Counted from the stretch's first letter, positions 20,088 through 29,302 are shown. The stretch: DNA of 64,000 bases from an uncultured bacterium (GCA_937910695.1 CALEMW010000220.1:62001-126000), one strand, 5' to 3'. Notes: generated from the sequence alone by a model not told the origin. Translations and numbers: made by a program.

Positions 20088-22574
20088 TCAGAAGGAGTAG
20101 TCCATCTGCAGGCGGAACGATGTCCAATCCCGCGGGATGTAACTGCTTTCGAAAGCGGGGCCGTAGGCCTCGCCGTAACGTCGAATGTCCAGGTTGGTCA
20201 ACGGCAAATTATGGTCGCGGGTCACCTTGAGCTGGAAAAGCAGCTGATCGGAGACACGGCTTTCGACCTTGAACCAGTTGCGGAACCCCTTGCCGTCGAC
20301 GACCACGAACTCGTTGCCCTCGAAGTTCCAGAGGAACCCGTTGTAGATCTCCGAACTCATCTGCAGACGGACGCCCGTACTCAGATGATGCTCGTACATG
20401 ACCTGGAAGGCGTTGGCAGGGATGGCGGCGGTGCCGACACCCGGAATGCCGTCGTAGCTGCCGGCGTCGGCCGGTTCGGCGTGGCCGCTGAGCCGCGGAC
20501 GCGGCGGGAACCACACGTTGCTGGTCATGAACATGAACTTCAGGCTGTTGTACTCGGACAGCAGCGTGATGAGTTCGAAGCGCGATTCCCAGGACTGGAA
20601 CCAGCGCACGTCGTTCGTATTCGTCTCCGCGCGGCTGCTGAAGCGGTGCCGCATGCGCAGACGGAAGTTGAACTTGGGCTGGTACTCCATCTTCAGGGTG
20701 TAGCGCGTCATATCGATGCCGTCGGCCTGCCGCTTCCACTGGTCGAACTCGAGCCCGTTGATGATCAGGCTGCGGCTGATGCGGTAGCGCGTCTGCAGGA
20801 ACATGCCCTGGCCCGGCTTTGGCTGGGGCGTGTTGAGGGACAGCCAGCTGTAGAACGGGTTGTTGAGCCTGTAGTAGGAATCGAGCAGGGTCTGCTCGTA
20901 GCGGTTGTCGTTCTCGAAGGCCCGGTTGTACGGATTGTCGAAGCCGACGTCCTGGTCGCGGTAGATCGCCAGCAGGTGCAGGTTCTCCCACTGGGCGAAG
21001 CCGTTGAGCACCAGGGCGTCCTTGACCTGCCCGTGGAACCAGTCCTTGGTGGGGTCCTGGAGCACGGCGTACTCGCCTTGGAACGAGACGTTGTCGAAAA
21101 CCGTCTGAAATTCGGTGCCGTAGACCCGCCGGAACTTGTGCTCGGTGATCTCGCCGGTCTTCTCGTCCACCTCGATGCTCGTGTAGCCCTGGTAGATCTC
21201 GCTGTCCCGGGCTTCGATCAGATCGCGAGCCTCGACCAGGACGTCCGTGTCGGCGTTGAACGCGCGGTCGTGGGTCGCCTCGTAAGCGGTGAAGCCCACA
21301 TAGGTGGCGTCGTTGAGCATGACTTTGACGTTGCCGCCGATCATGTTCTCCTCGAAGGCGTCGCGACGGATCTCGCCGTTCAGCCCCAGGTCGCTGATCA
21401 CATCGAGTTCCTCGTCGGTGGGACGGGGATTCATCGTCACGTAACGGTTGATGGTCCCGTCCGGATTGAGGATGCCGTCCTTCTTGTCCCACGAGGTGAA
21501 CAGCGTGGTGTGGAAACGACCGATGCGTCCCTCCATGCCGATCCCCGTCAAGGCAGCCTCGCGGGAACGACTCAGGTCGCCGCGGACGCCAGTGGGACGC
21601 TTGTTCCAACCGAAACCGGTGCGCCGGTACTGATAGAAGTCGGTGTTGTCCATCACCAGGCCCTGGCCAAAGGCGACACGGTAGTTGCCGAAGTACAGAT
21701 TCTTGAGATGGAAGGGACCGAGGTCCTTGTCCTTGACGCCGTAGTAGGCCTTCGTGGTGTCGTGCCACGACTCCTCGCCCATGTTGCGGTGCGTGAGCAC
21801 GCCGGCACGGAAGCCGCCCGTCAGGTTCAGGCTCAGCTTATGGGTCATGTGGGGGTCGCCCTCTGCCAGACGGGGAGCCAGAGGTGTGTTGACCTCAACC
21901 TCGGTATCGTCGGACGAATAAGGCGTGTCGTAATACCGCATCTGGTAATTGCCGTGGACCTTGTCGCCCCCGCCCTTCTCCTCTTCCGAGTAGACGACGA
22001 AGTCGCGCAGGCTCCGGAACGAGAAGTAACGCAGGCCATTGGACTGCCTCAGTTGCCGGTCGTTCTCGAAACGGCCCAACCGGCTGCGCGTCGCCAGAAT
22101 GTTGCGGGCATCGACGGGCGAGACGTTCTGGAACGACTGCAGGTCGAACAGGTCGAGCTGGTTGACGTCGACGGGGTCCCGGATCAGATCCAGGTACTCG
22201 TCGGCAAGGCCCTCGCTGGCGCCCTCCTGCCCCATATAACGGCTCACCTGACGGTACGATGCTGTGAGCCGCGCGATGGACGCGTCCCGGGCATCGGGCG
22301 GCATGGTCGAGACCAACGGGCGCAGGGCCGCGAGGTGCTCGGTGGTCATGCCCTCGACCTCCATGAGGTCATAGAGGCTGCTGAAGTAGCGCACGTAGGT
22401 GCGGTAGTCGACGATGCTCCGCGCCAACTCCTCGGGAATCGGCAGGTCCTGCACCTCGGCCAAAGTGGCCCGGTTCAGGTCCAGCTTGTCCGGAGAAGCG
22501 GCCGCGGCCGCTCCGCAGAGGATCACGCCCAGCAGCAGGGCGGCGATCCCGGCGGTTGTTCTCCGCGTCATCAC
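20088..22574 (-). CDS. Helix-hairpin-helix (ComEA-like) domains fused to a predicted outer-membrane beta-barrel
   Basis: Signal peptide; HhH-1 LDLNRATLAEVQDLPIPEELARSIVDYRTYVRYFSSLYDLMEVEGM; HhH-2 VDVNQLDLFDLQSFQNVSPVDARNILATRSRLGRFENDRQL; then ~600 aa of strand-rich barrel-like sequence ending in LQMDYSF. Confidence 0.8.
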   Translation of the reverse strand: MMTRRTTAGIAALLLGVILCGAAAAASPDKLDLNRATLAEVQDLPIPEELARSIVDYRTYVRYFSSLYDLMEVEGMTTEHLAALRPLVSTMPPDARDASIARLTASYRQVSRYMGQEGASEGLADEYLDLIRDPVDVNQLDLFDLQSFQNVSPVDARNILATRSRLGRFENDRQLRQSNGLRYFSFRSLRDFVVYSEEEKGGGDKVHGNYQMRYYDTPYSSDDTEVEVNTPLAPRLAEGDPHMTHKLSLNLTGGFRAGVLTHRNMGEESWHDTTKAYYGVKDKDLGPFHLKNLYFGNYRVAFGQGLVMDNTDFYQYRRTGFGWNKRPTGVRGDLSRSREAALTGIGMEGRIGRFHTTLFTSWDKKDGILNPDGTINRYVTMNPRPTDEELDVISDLGLNGEIRRDAFEENMIGGNVKVMLNDATYVGFTAYEATHDRAFNADTDVLVEARDLIEARDSEIYQGYTSIEVDEKTGEITEHKFRRVYGTEFQTVFDNVSFQGEYAVLQDPTKDWFHGQVKDALVLNGFAQWENLHLLAIYRDQDVGFDNPYNRAFENDNRYEQTLLDSYYRLNNPFYSWLSLNTPQPKPGQGMFLQTRYRISRSLIINGLEFDQWKRQADGIDMTRYTLKMEYQPKFNFRLRMRHRFSSRAETNTNDVRWFQSWESRFELITLLSEYNSLKFMFMTSNVWFPPRPRLSGHAEPADAGSYDGIPGVGTAAIPANAFQVMYEHHLSTGVRLQMSSEIYNGFLWNFEGNEFVVVDGKGFRNWFKVESRVSDQLLFQLKVTRDHNLPLTNLDIRRYGEAYGPAFESSYIPRDWTSFRLQMDYSF

Positions 22575-23458
22575 GGGGCCTCACCGCCCCACGCGAAGGT
22601 CATGCCGAACTGGTGGCTGGGCTTGAGCACCCCGCCGCCGGTGGAGTACGCGTAGTTCACGCCGAAGCCCTCGAAGCTGTAGCCGAAGCCGGCGGACAGT
22701 TTGTTGGGGTTGGTCATGATGCCCGTGCGCAGATAGAGGTTCTCGAGGACCGAGAACTCGACGCCGCCGTGGTACATCGGGTCCAGGCCGAGCCGCGACT
22801 CGATCTCGAAGACCGTCGTCACACCGTCGTACGGCTCGTAGGCGAGGCCGCCGTGCAGGCGCTGGACGAGTTCCTCGTTGTCGAGGCCGATCTGGGGGTT
22901 GTTGATGTTCTTGACCATCACACCTATGCGCGTGCGCCGGTGCAGAGAGACCAGGAAGCCGACATCGGCGCCGGTGGTCATCGCATCGCCGGGATCGATC
23001 CCGGTGACCGTCTCGCCGAATTCGAGGCGGTAGAAGTTCAGCGCCGAACCGAAGTCGATGGTCGTGTGCAGGTCCTCGTACAGGCGGATGCCGTGGGCGA
23101 GGGTGAAGGTCGACTCGGTGTGGAGGTCGACGCCTTCGAACGTGGTGGCGAAGCGCCGCAGGCCGAAGCCCACGCCGCCGTACCGCCCGGCGGGGATGAC
23201 CCCGCCGAAATACAGCTGGTCGGTGAAGTCCAGCTGGTGGGGTTTCACGTAGGAGTTACCCAGGGAATACATCGTCTGGGCGGCCATGCCGGCCGGGTTG
23301 AAGTACGGAGCGAAGGCGTCGTCCGCCGTCGCCACCCCGGCGTCGCCCATGGCGCGGGCGCGGGGGCTGGTATCGAGGTTGTCGAATGCCGCCCAGGCCG
23401 TTCCCGCGGCGAGGCCGAGGGTCAGGACGGCGAGCACCAGAATCGTGATTCGCTTCAT
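22571..23458 (-). CDS. PorV/PorQ-family outer membrane protein
   Basis: Signal peptide, SPRARAMGDAGVATADDAFAPYFNPAGMA motif characteristic of PorV/PorQ proteins, beta-barrel strand pattern. Confidence 0.85.
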   Translation of the reverse strand: MKRITILVLAVLTLGLAAGTAWAAFDNLDTSPRARAMGDAGVATADDAFAPYFNPAGMAAQTMYSLGNSYVKPHQLDFTDQLYFGGVIPAGRYGGVGFGLRRFATTFEGVDLHTESTFTLAHGIRLYEDLHTTIDFGSALNFYRLEFGETVTGIDPGDAMTTGADVGFLVSLHRRTRIGVMVKNINNPQIGLDNEELVQRLHGGLAYEPYDGVTTVFEIESRLGLDPMYHGGVEFSVLENLYLRTGIMTNPNKLSAGFGYSFEGFGVNYAYSTGGGVLKPSHQFGMTFAWGGEAP

Positions 23459-23471
23459 TGCTCCTGTCCTC

Positions 23472-26400
23472 CTAGTCGCTCAGGCGGGTTGCAACAACGG
23501 CCGGGGCGACGCGCTCCTGGCGGTCCCCCGTCGTCTTGTCGACCACCTGCAGATGCACGATGTAGGTGCCGGCCTTGACCAGGCCGTAGAATTCGTCGCG
23601 GCCGTCCCAGAAGAAATCGAGACGGTTGATGGCCGCTCCGTCGTTGGAGAAGCGGTTGTCGTAGAGGGTCAGAACGACGCGACCATCCATGTCCAGGATC
23701 CTCAGCACGGCTTCGGTTCCCTCGGGGAAAGTGACCGTGATGGGGAATTTCTCGTTGAAGGTCGGCAGGAAGGTCATCGCCGGCACGTTCAGGGAGATCC
23801 GTTCGAGGACGGTGAACCCGTTGGGTGCGACTTCACCGGCTGCCGGGAAGAAAGCCTCGGCCGTCGCGTAGGTGATCGTGACCCACCACGCCACCTCCAC
23901 GCCCCCCGGGAAGGCCGGCACGTCGCAGGACCAGGTGCCGGAATCCTCGCTCATAACCACCTCGTGGACCGAGCCCCCGTCGATGGTATAGGAGAAGGTC
24001 AAGAGTGTGGGATCGCCAAGGTCGTCCCGCTCCACCAGGGTGAGGCTGAACATCGACGGGGTATCGGCCGGGGGCTGGGGCGGGTCGAAGGCGTAGGTCG
24101 CCACGTACTCGCTGTAGTCGCCCGGAGTGCCCGTCGAGACGCGCCACGTGGTGTTGTAGTTTTCGCTGGTCTCGTCGTGGTCGGTAGTGCCGTTGCCGCC
24201 GGTAACGGATTCGGTCCCCTCGCCCGCATCGATGCGCTGGAAGGACTCGCCCACCGCGTGGGTCAGGCCGAACTCCTCCTGCGAGGCCAGCGGCGTGTCG
24301 TTGGCGTAGGCCGTGCCGTTGACCGACACGTTCTGGCGATCGACGCGGGCGCTGGCACTCGAGCCCCACTGGAACATATCGATGTCCGTGGTCAGGTCGC
24401 TGACCTGGTCCCAGTGATAGAGCACGACGATCTCGGCGCCGTTGGTCAGGGTCGCAGGTTCGCCTGTGGGGCTGCCAAGGCGGCTGCCGGAGAAGACGTC
24501 GCGCATCTCCGGTACAGAGCCGCCGCCCACCAGCTGGAGATCAGGCTGGGCACCGGCCCATGAGCCGGCAAAGGATTCGGCGCCGGCGATGGAGATCGTC
24601 AGGGTCTGGCCCGGCTGGATCATCATGTCGGCCGGGAAGCGGGCGTTGAAGTCGAAGAAGTCGCCGCCGCCGATGCTGCCCTGGTTCGGGTTTCCTGCGG
24701 GCAGCATGTAGTAGGCCTGCTCGTAGTGGACCGCGTCGGTCAGGTAGTAGTTGTCGAGGGCCACCGCTTCGGTGGTGGGGTTGTAGATCTCGACGAACTC
24801 GTGTGGCGAGGCCGAAACACAGACCTCGGTCAGCAGCAGGTGCGGGGGATCCGGCATGGGCTCGGGCTGCTCCTCCACCGTGAAGGTCTCGACGGTGGAC
24901 GGGGCGTCCTCGGGCCAGGCCGCCGTCACGCCTCCGTCGCCGAGGGCCGTGACGTACCAGGTGACCACGGTGCCGAGGATCTGCTGGGGCACGGCGCCGG
25001 ACCAGTCGCCACCGCCGCCGTCGGTGCAGACGACGTCGGCGAATGCGCCGCCGTTGACTGCGTAGTGCAGAGTTACACTCGTAACCGCCACCAGGCTTGT
25101 CAACGAGGCGGTCACGATGGTGGCCTCGTCCGGGTTGGGACGGCTCGGCGTGGAGAAGGCACCGGTGAAGACCATCGACTCGACGTTGTATTCACCCGGC
25201 GAAGCCGTCGTCGCAGCCTGCCAGGTGCCGTTGAGGTTCTCGCCGGTCTCATCGTGGCCGCCGGGGCCGTTGCCGCCGAAGATAGCCTCGGTGCCCTCGC
25301 TGGGGTCGAGGCGCTGGAAGCTGCCGCCGATGTCGTGGACGGCCATGAACTGGTCCTGGGAAGCGATGGGCGTGTCGTTCATGTAGGTGGATCCACCCAC
25401 GCTCACGCCCGTGCGGTCAACTCTAGCGCTGGTGCTCGCACCCCAGAAGAACATGTCGATGTCGGTGACCAGATCGCTGACGCCGTCCCAGAAGTAGAGA
25501 ACGACGATCTCGGCGCCGTTGGTCAGCGTCGCCGCCGATCCGTCGGTGCCGCCGAGCAGGCTACCGGGGAAGATTTCGCGCATATCTGGGATCGCGTCGG
25601 CCGAGCCGCCGTCTTCCGTCATTTCGATATCGGGCTGCAAGCCCCAGGTGGTGTTGAAGATCTCGCTGCCCGGAAGCGCGAGGGTCAGGGTCTCGCCTGC
25701 ACCAATCTCCAGACCTGCTGGAAAACGGGCATGGAAGTCGGCGAAGTCGCCGCCGCCGACCGTCGCCTGGGACAGGTTGCCTGCGGGTACGAGCCAATAG
25801 CCCTGGGTGTTGTAGACGGCGTCGGTGAGGTAGTAGTTATCGAGAGCCACAGCGTCGTCGGTAGGATTGTGGATCTCGATGAATTCATGAGTCGCACCCT
25901 GAACACAGACTTCGCTCAGCAACAGGTGAGCCGGACCATCGCCCGGCTCCGGCATCTGCTGAACCGTGAAGTCGCGGGTGTAGAACGGCGCATGGGCGGG
26001 CCAGACAGTGGCGGCGCCGCCATTTCCCTCTGCATCGAGGTACCAGGATACGTCGGTGCCCTGGACCTGGCCGGGAATCGCCGCGCTCCAGTCGTCGCCG
26101 GCGGGAGTAGCGACGACGTCTGTCCAGAACAGGCCGCCGTCAGTCGTGTAATGAAGAGTGACCGAGTTCACGGCATCGAACGCCGTCACCGTGGCGGTCA
26201 CCGAGGCTGGCAACGAGGCATAGACCGTCGCCGGAGCCACGACGTTCGCGAAGATCGGAGCGGCGGCCGGGGCAGTGCCCGTGGAGGTCGCCGTCTGGGT
26301 GGTGGTGATCCAGGTGGCCGTCAGAGGCTCGCTGGTCTCATCGTCGCCACCGAAGCCGTTGCCGCCGGTCGCGGTTTCGCCCGTCTCTTCTTCATCGGTG

Positions 26401-27170
26401 CGGGCGAAGGCCTGGCCGTAGCCATGGGCGGTCAGATCGTCCTGGCTCGCTACAGCCGTATCGGGCTGGTAGGCTGAGGCGATGGCGTCGGCGTCGGGGC
26501 CGTCGACGCTCTGGCCCGTCTTGAGCACGCGGTAGGTGTTGGTCCCGCCCCAGAGCACGTAGTCCAGGTCGACGACCAGGTCGCTTGCACCGTCCCACTG
26601 GTACATGACCACGGACTCGCCCGTGTCGCTGAGCCAGCCGTCGGTCAACGGCGCGTTGGTCTCCGAGGAGCCCAGACCGTGGCCGACGCTGCCCGGAAAC
26701 GCCTCGACCATATCGGCCACCGCGTCGGCAGACGTGCCGTCTTCGAAGAGCTCGAAATCAGGCGTCGTGCCGGGATAGGAAAGTGTAAAAGCACTGCTGC
26801 CGGCCAGGGAGACCACGAAGGTCTCTCCCGCGCCGAGGGTCGTTCCCGCGGGAAAGCGAACGTGGAAATCGCCGCTCACACCGCCGCCTCCGGCCAGGCC
26901 GCCCTGGACGAGCTGCCAGTAGCCGACACCCGTGAAGATGGCGTCGGTCAGGTAGACGTCCGACAGATCCAAAGGACCGGCGGTCGGGTTGAGGATCTTG
27001 ACGTATTCGCTGCCGAGGCTGGGGACCCCGGGACGCTCCTTCATCACGACTTCGGTGATCAGGAGGTGGTCAGATGCGGCGGCTGCGGTCATCGGTAGGA
27101 CGATCGCGGCAACGGCAAGGACCAGCAGCGTCGTCGCGACGGCATGCAGGCTCCGAGATGGGTAGGACAT
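23472..27170 (-). CDS. Large secreted protein with three lamin-tail-domain modules and a C-terminal FlgD-Ig-like domain
   Basis: Signal peptide; repeated LLITEV/LLLSEVCVQGATHEFIEIHNPT/LLLTEVCVSASPHEFVEIYNPT modules; C-terminal TFLPTFNEKFPITVTFPEGTEAVLRILDMDGRVVLTLYDN...FFWDGRDEFYGLVKAGTYIVHLQV. Confidence 0.9.
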   Translation of the reverse strand: MSYPSRSLHAVATTLLVLAVAAIVLPMTAAAASDHLLITEVVMKERPGVPSLGSEYVKILNPTAGPLDLSDVYLTDAIFTGVGYWQLVQGGLAGGGGVSGDFHVRFPAGTTLGAGETFVVSLAGSSAFTLSYPGTTPDFELFEDGTSADAVADMVEAFPGSVGHGLGSSETNAPLTDGWLSDTGESVVMYQWDGASDLVVDLDYVLWGGTNTYRVLKTGQSVDGPDADAIASAYQPDTAVASQDDLTAHGYGQAFARTDEEETGETATGGNGFGGDDETSEPLTATWITTTQTATSTGTAPAAAPIFANVVAPATVYASLPASVTATVTAFDAVNSVTLHYTTDGGLFWTDVVATPAGDDWSAAIPGQVQGTDVSWYLDAEGNGGAATVWPAHAPFYTRDFTVQQMPEPGDGPAHLLLSEVCVQGATHEFIEIHNPTDDAVALDNYYLTDAVYNTQGYWLVPAGNLSQATVGGGDFADFHARFPAGLEIGAGETLTLALPGSEIFNTTWGLQPDIEMTEDGGSADAIPDMREIFPGSLLGGTDGSAATLTNGAEIVVLYFWDGVSDLVTDIDMFFWGASTSARVDRTGVSVGGSTYMNDTPIASQDQFMAVHDIGGSFQRLDPSEGTEAIFGGNGPGGHDETGENLNGTWQAATTASPGEYNVESMVFTGAFSTPSRPNPDEATIVTASLTSLVAVTSVTLHYAVNGGAFADVVCTDGGGGDWSGAVPQQILGTVVTWYVTALGDGGVTAAWPEDAPSTVETFTVEEQPEPMPDPPHLLLTEVCVSASPHEFVEIYNPTTEAVALDNYYLTDAVHYEQAYYMLPAGNPNQGSIGGGDFFDFNARFPADMMIQPGQTLTISIAGAESFAGSWAGAQPDLQLVGGGSVPEMRDVFSGSRLGSPTGEPATLTNGAEIVVLYHWDQVSDLTTDIDMFQWGSSASARVDRQNVSVNGTAYANDTPLASQEEFGLTHAVGESFQRIDAGEGTESVTGGNGTTDHDETSENYNTTWRVSTGTPGDYSEYVATYAFDPPQPPADTPSMFSLTLVERDDLGDPTLLTFSYTIDGGSVHEVVMSEDSGTWSCDVPAFPGGVEVAWWVTITYATAEAFFPAAGEVAPNGFTVLERISLNVPAMTFLPTFNEKFPITVTFPEGTEAVLRILDMDGRVVLTLYDNRFSNDGAAINRLDFFWDGRDEFYGLVKAGTYIVHLQVVDKTTGDRQERVAPAVVATRLSD
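24424..25526. repeat. Internal DNA repeat within the LTD gene, in-frame offset of 1077 bp (359 codons)
   Basis: acgacgatctcggcgccgttggtcag occurs at 24424 and again at 25501; flanking sequence is also similar. Confidence 0.85.
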
Positions 27171-27285
27171 CGTTTCCCGCTCCCTTTCTGAAGGGGGGTT
27201 GATGCGCAGAGGCTCGATCATTTTCTTCGAGTCGGGCCGCCGACCATAGAGCAACGGCGTCCCGGATGCAACTGCTCAGATTGTG

Positions 27286-27747
27286 TCAATCTTGTGGGTC
27301 GGAATCAGCGAAACAGGCCAACAGCTCCTCGGCCGTAGTAGCAGCACGGAGACAGGATAAAAAACCTGTCTCCCGTACATAACGCACCACGCGCGCCAAG
27401 AGCCGCAGCATGGTTCTGGGATCGCCATCTGGGCCGACGATCAGGAATAGGACGTCCACTTCGAGCCCGTCGGTTCCACGGTGCGGAACCGGCGTCACGA
27501 GGGTGCCGACCGCCAGTCGAGGGACCTTGACATGGGCAGAACGCACGTGAGGAATGGCGACGCCGTGGCCGACCGCGGTGTCGCCGACCGATTCCCTGGT
27601 GAGGATGTCCTTCAGCAGCGCCTGCTCGTCACCGACGACCCCGTCGGCGGCAAGGACTTGGACTAGGCGCTCAATGGCCTTATCCTTGGAGTTGCAGTCG
27701 AGACGGGGCAGCATGCAGCCGCCCGCGGTGAATTCGTGGAATGTCAT
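27286..27747 (-). CDS. PTS EIIA-type domain protein
   Basis: MLPRLDCNSKDKAIERLVQVL...TRESVGDTAVGHGVAIPHVRSAHV...DVLFLIVGPDGDPRTMLRLLARVVRYVRE. Confidence 0.85.
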   Translation of the reverse strand: MTFHEFTAGGCMLPRLDCNSKDKAIERLVQVLAADGVVGDEQALLKDILTRESVGDTAVGHGVAIPHVRSAHVKVPRLAVGTLVTPVPHRGTDGLEVDVLFLIVGPDGDPRTMLRLLARVVRYVRETGFLSCLRAATTAEELLACFADSDPQD

Positions 27748-29302
27748 GGTCACCAAGAGTAACGACGTCGACGGGACCTGTCCAGGGACACACGGAGGTT
27801 TCATCATCCGACGCGATCCGTTCACACCCCTGACCCGCCACCGACGCCTGGGCGCCTTGCGCGACAGCATCGCTCGCAACCTCCTACGCCCGTTCCGGGC
27901 CACCCGTGTGGTCCGCCGCAGCGAAGGACCCCCCAGCCTGTTGATCATGGCCGTGGACACTTTGAGAGCCGACCACGTGGGACGCAACGCACCGGGCGGA
28001 TCCTTGACTCCCGCCCTGGACCGTCTGCGTGCCGAGGGCACGTCCTTCGCCAACGTATCCTCTCCCGCCCCCTGGACCCTGCCGGCCTTCACCAGCGCCC
28101 TGACCGGTGTGATGCCTGGCGTCCACGGCGCAGGCATGACCGGCACCACGCGGAACATGGCTTTCGAAGTCCCCCGTGCCCTACCGGCCGACACGGTCAC
28201 CCTGGCCCGCCATCTGGGAGCCCAGGGCTACCGCACCGCGGCCTTCCATTCCAACCCCTTCGTGACCTTCGGTCTTGCCGAGAGCTTCCAGGAACATCAC
28301 TACCGCAATCACGCCAGTGCGGATGTCGCTGCCGGAGCCCTCGATTGGATCCGACGCCACGGCGACCGTCCCTTCTTCTGCTTCGTGCTCTTCAACGATC
28401 CCCACGAGCCGACCCTGCCCCGCCCGCACCATTTCTGCCCGCTGATGAGCGCAGCGGGCCATGATCCCGCAGCCTGGGCCGACAACGATCTCCGCAGCCT
28501 GGCCCGCTGGGGCGGAACCGAGCGGGCGCCCCATCTCGGCAGAGTCGCTGTGCCCCTGGACGCCGCCGCTCGCGCCGCCCTGGACGTGAAACTGGCCCTC
28601 TACGCCGGGGCGATCGCTTCTGTCGACACCACCATCGACGCCGTATTGCGCCAGCTCGAAGCCTGGAACCTGGACAGTACGACCCTGGTCTCGGTGATCT
28701 CGGATCACGGCGAAGAATTCCTCGAGCACGCCGCCGCCGCCGACCTCTGGAATCACGACCCCCGCGACCTGCGGGCCATCGGACACGGCCATTCCCTGTT
28801 CCAAGAGCTCCTCCAGGTGCCCTGGATCGTCCGCGGAGCGGGTATCCCATCAGGCGATGTGAGAAGGAACCACGTATCTCTGTGCGATGTCGGCCCCACT
28901 CTGAGCGACTGGCTCGGCACACCCGCCCTACCCCTTCCAGACGTAGGCATGCAGGAACTCAAAGGCATTGTCCAATCCCGCGACGGGGGTTCAGCCCCCG
29001 AATCACGCACGCTTCTGGCCGAGGACATCGCCTATGGGCCCGACCTGGTCGCGGTACGAAAGGGTCAGTGGAAACTGATCGCCCATCGCGACGGTCGTCC
29101 CTTGTCCCTGTTCGACCTGGATGCCGACCCGTTAGAAATGATCGATGTTCAGGAAGCGAACCCAGGCCCTTTGAAAGAATTGGGCGACGTACTCACACGC
29201 TGGCGTGCGGCGACAACTCGCAACGATGGCGACGGCGGCGGTTGGGAGACGACGGACGAAAAGATCCTGCGCCAGCTGAGGGAGCTGGGCTACGCCGAGT
29301 GA
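27746..29302 (+). CDS. Sulfatase / alkaline-phosphatase-superfamily hydrolase (N-terminal start uncertain)
   Basis: SLLIMAVDTLRADHVGRN, SPAPWTLPAFTSALTGVMPGVHG, VSVISDHGEEFLEH, GHGHSLFQELLQVPWIVRG. Confidence 0.88.
   Translation: MVTKSNDVDGTCPGTHGGFIIRRDPFTPLTRHRRLGALRDSIARNLLRPFRATRVVRRSEGPPSLLIMAVDTLRADHVGRNAPGGSLTPALDRLRAEGTSFANVSSPAPWTLPAFTSALTGVMPGVHGAGMTGTTRNMAFEVPRALPADTVTLARHLGAQGYRTAAFHSNPFVTFGLAESFQEHHYRNHASADVAAGALDWIRRHGDRPFFCFVLFNDPHEPTLPRPHHFCPLMSAAGHDPAAWADNDLRSLARWGGTERAPHLGRVAVPLDAAARAALDVKLALYAGAIASVDTTIDAVLRQLEAWNLDSTTLVSVISDHGEEFLEHAAAADLWNHDPRDLRAIGHGHSLFQELLQVPWIVRGAGIPSGDVRRNHVSLCDVGPTLSDWLGTPALPLPDVGMQELKGIVQSRDGGSAPESRTLLAEDIAYGPDLVAVRKGQWKLIAHRDGRPLSLFDLDADPLEMIDVQEANPGPLKELGDVLTRWRAATTRNDGDGGGWETTDEKILRQLRELGYAE

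Noticed and set aside
20209-21768. 519-aa minus-strand ORF in another frame
   Set aside because: Arg/Pro/Gly/His-rich alternate-frame translation inside the HhH-barrel gene.
20052-22655. 867-aa plus-strand ORF
   Set aside because: Exactly antisense to the HhH-barrel gene; low-complexity V/L/E/H-rich composition typical of high-GC shadow ORFs, no domain motif.
24726-26477. 583-aa plus-strand ORF (and 23286..24563, 22556..23578)
   Set aside because: Antisense to the LTD and PorV genes, whose translations have signal peptides and recognisable repeats.
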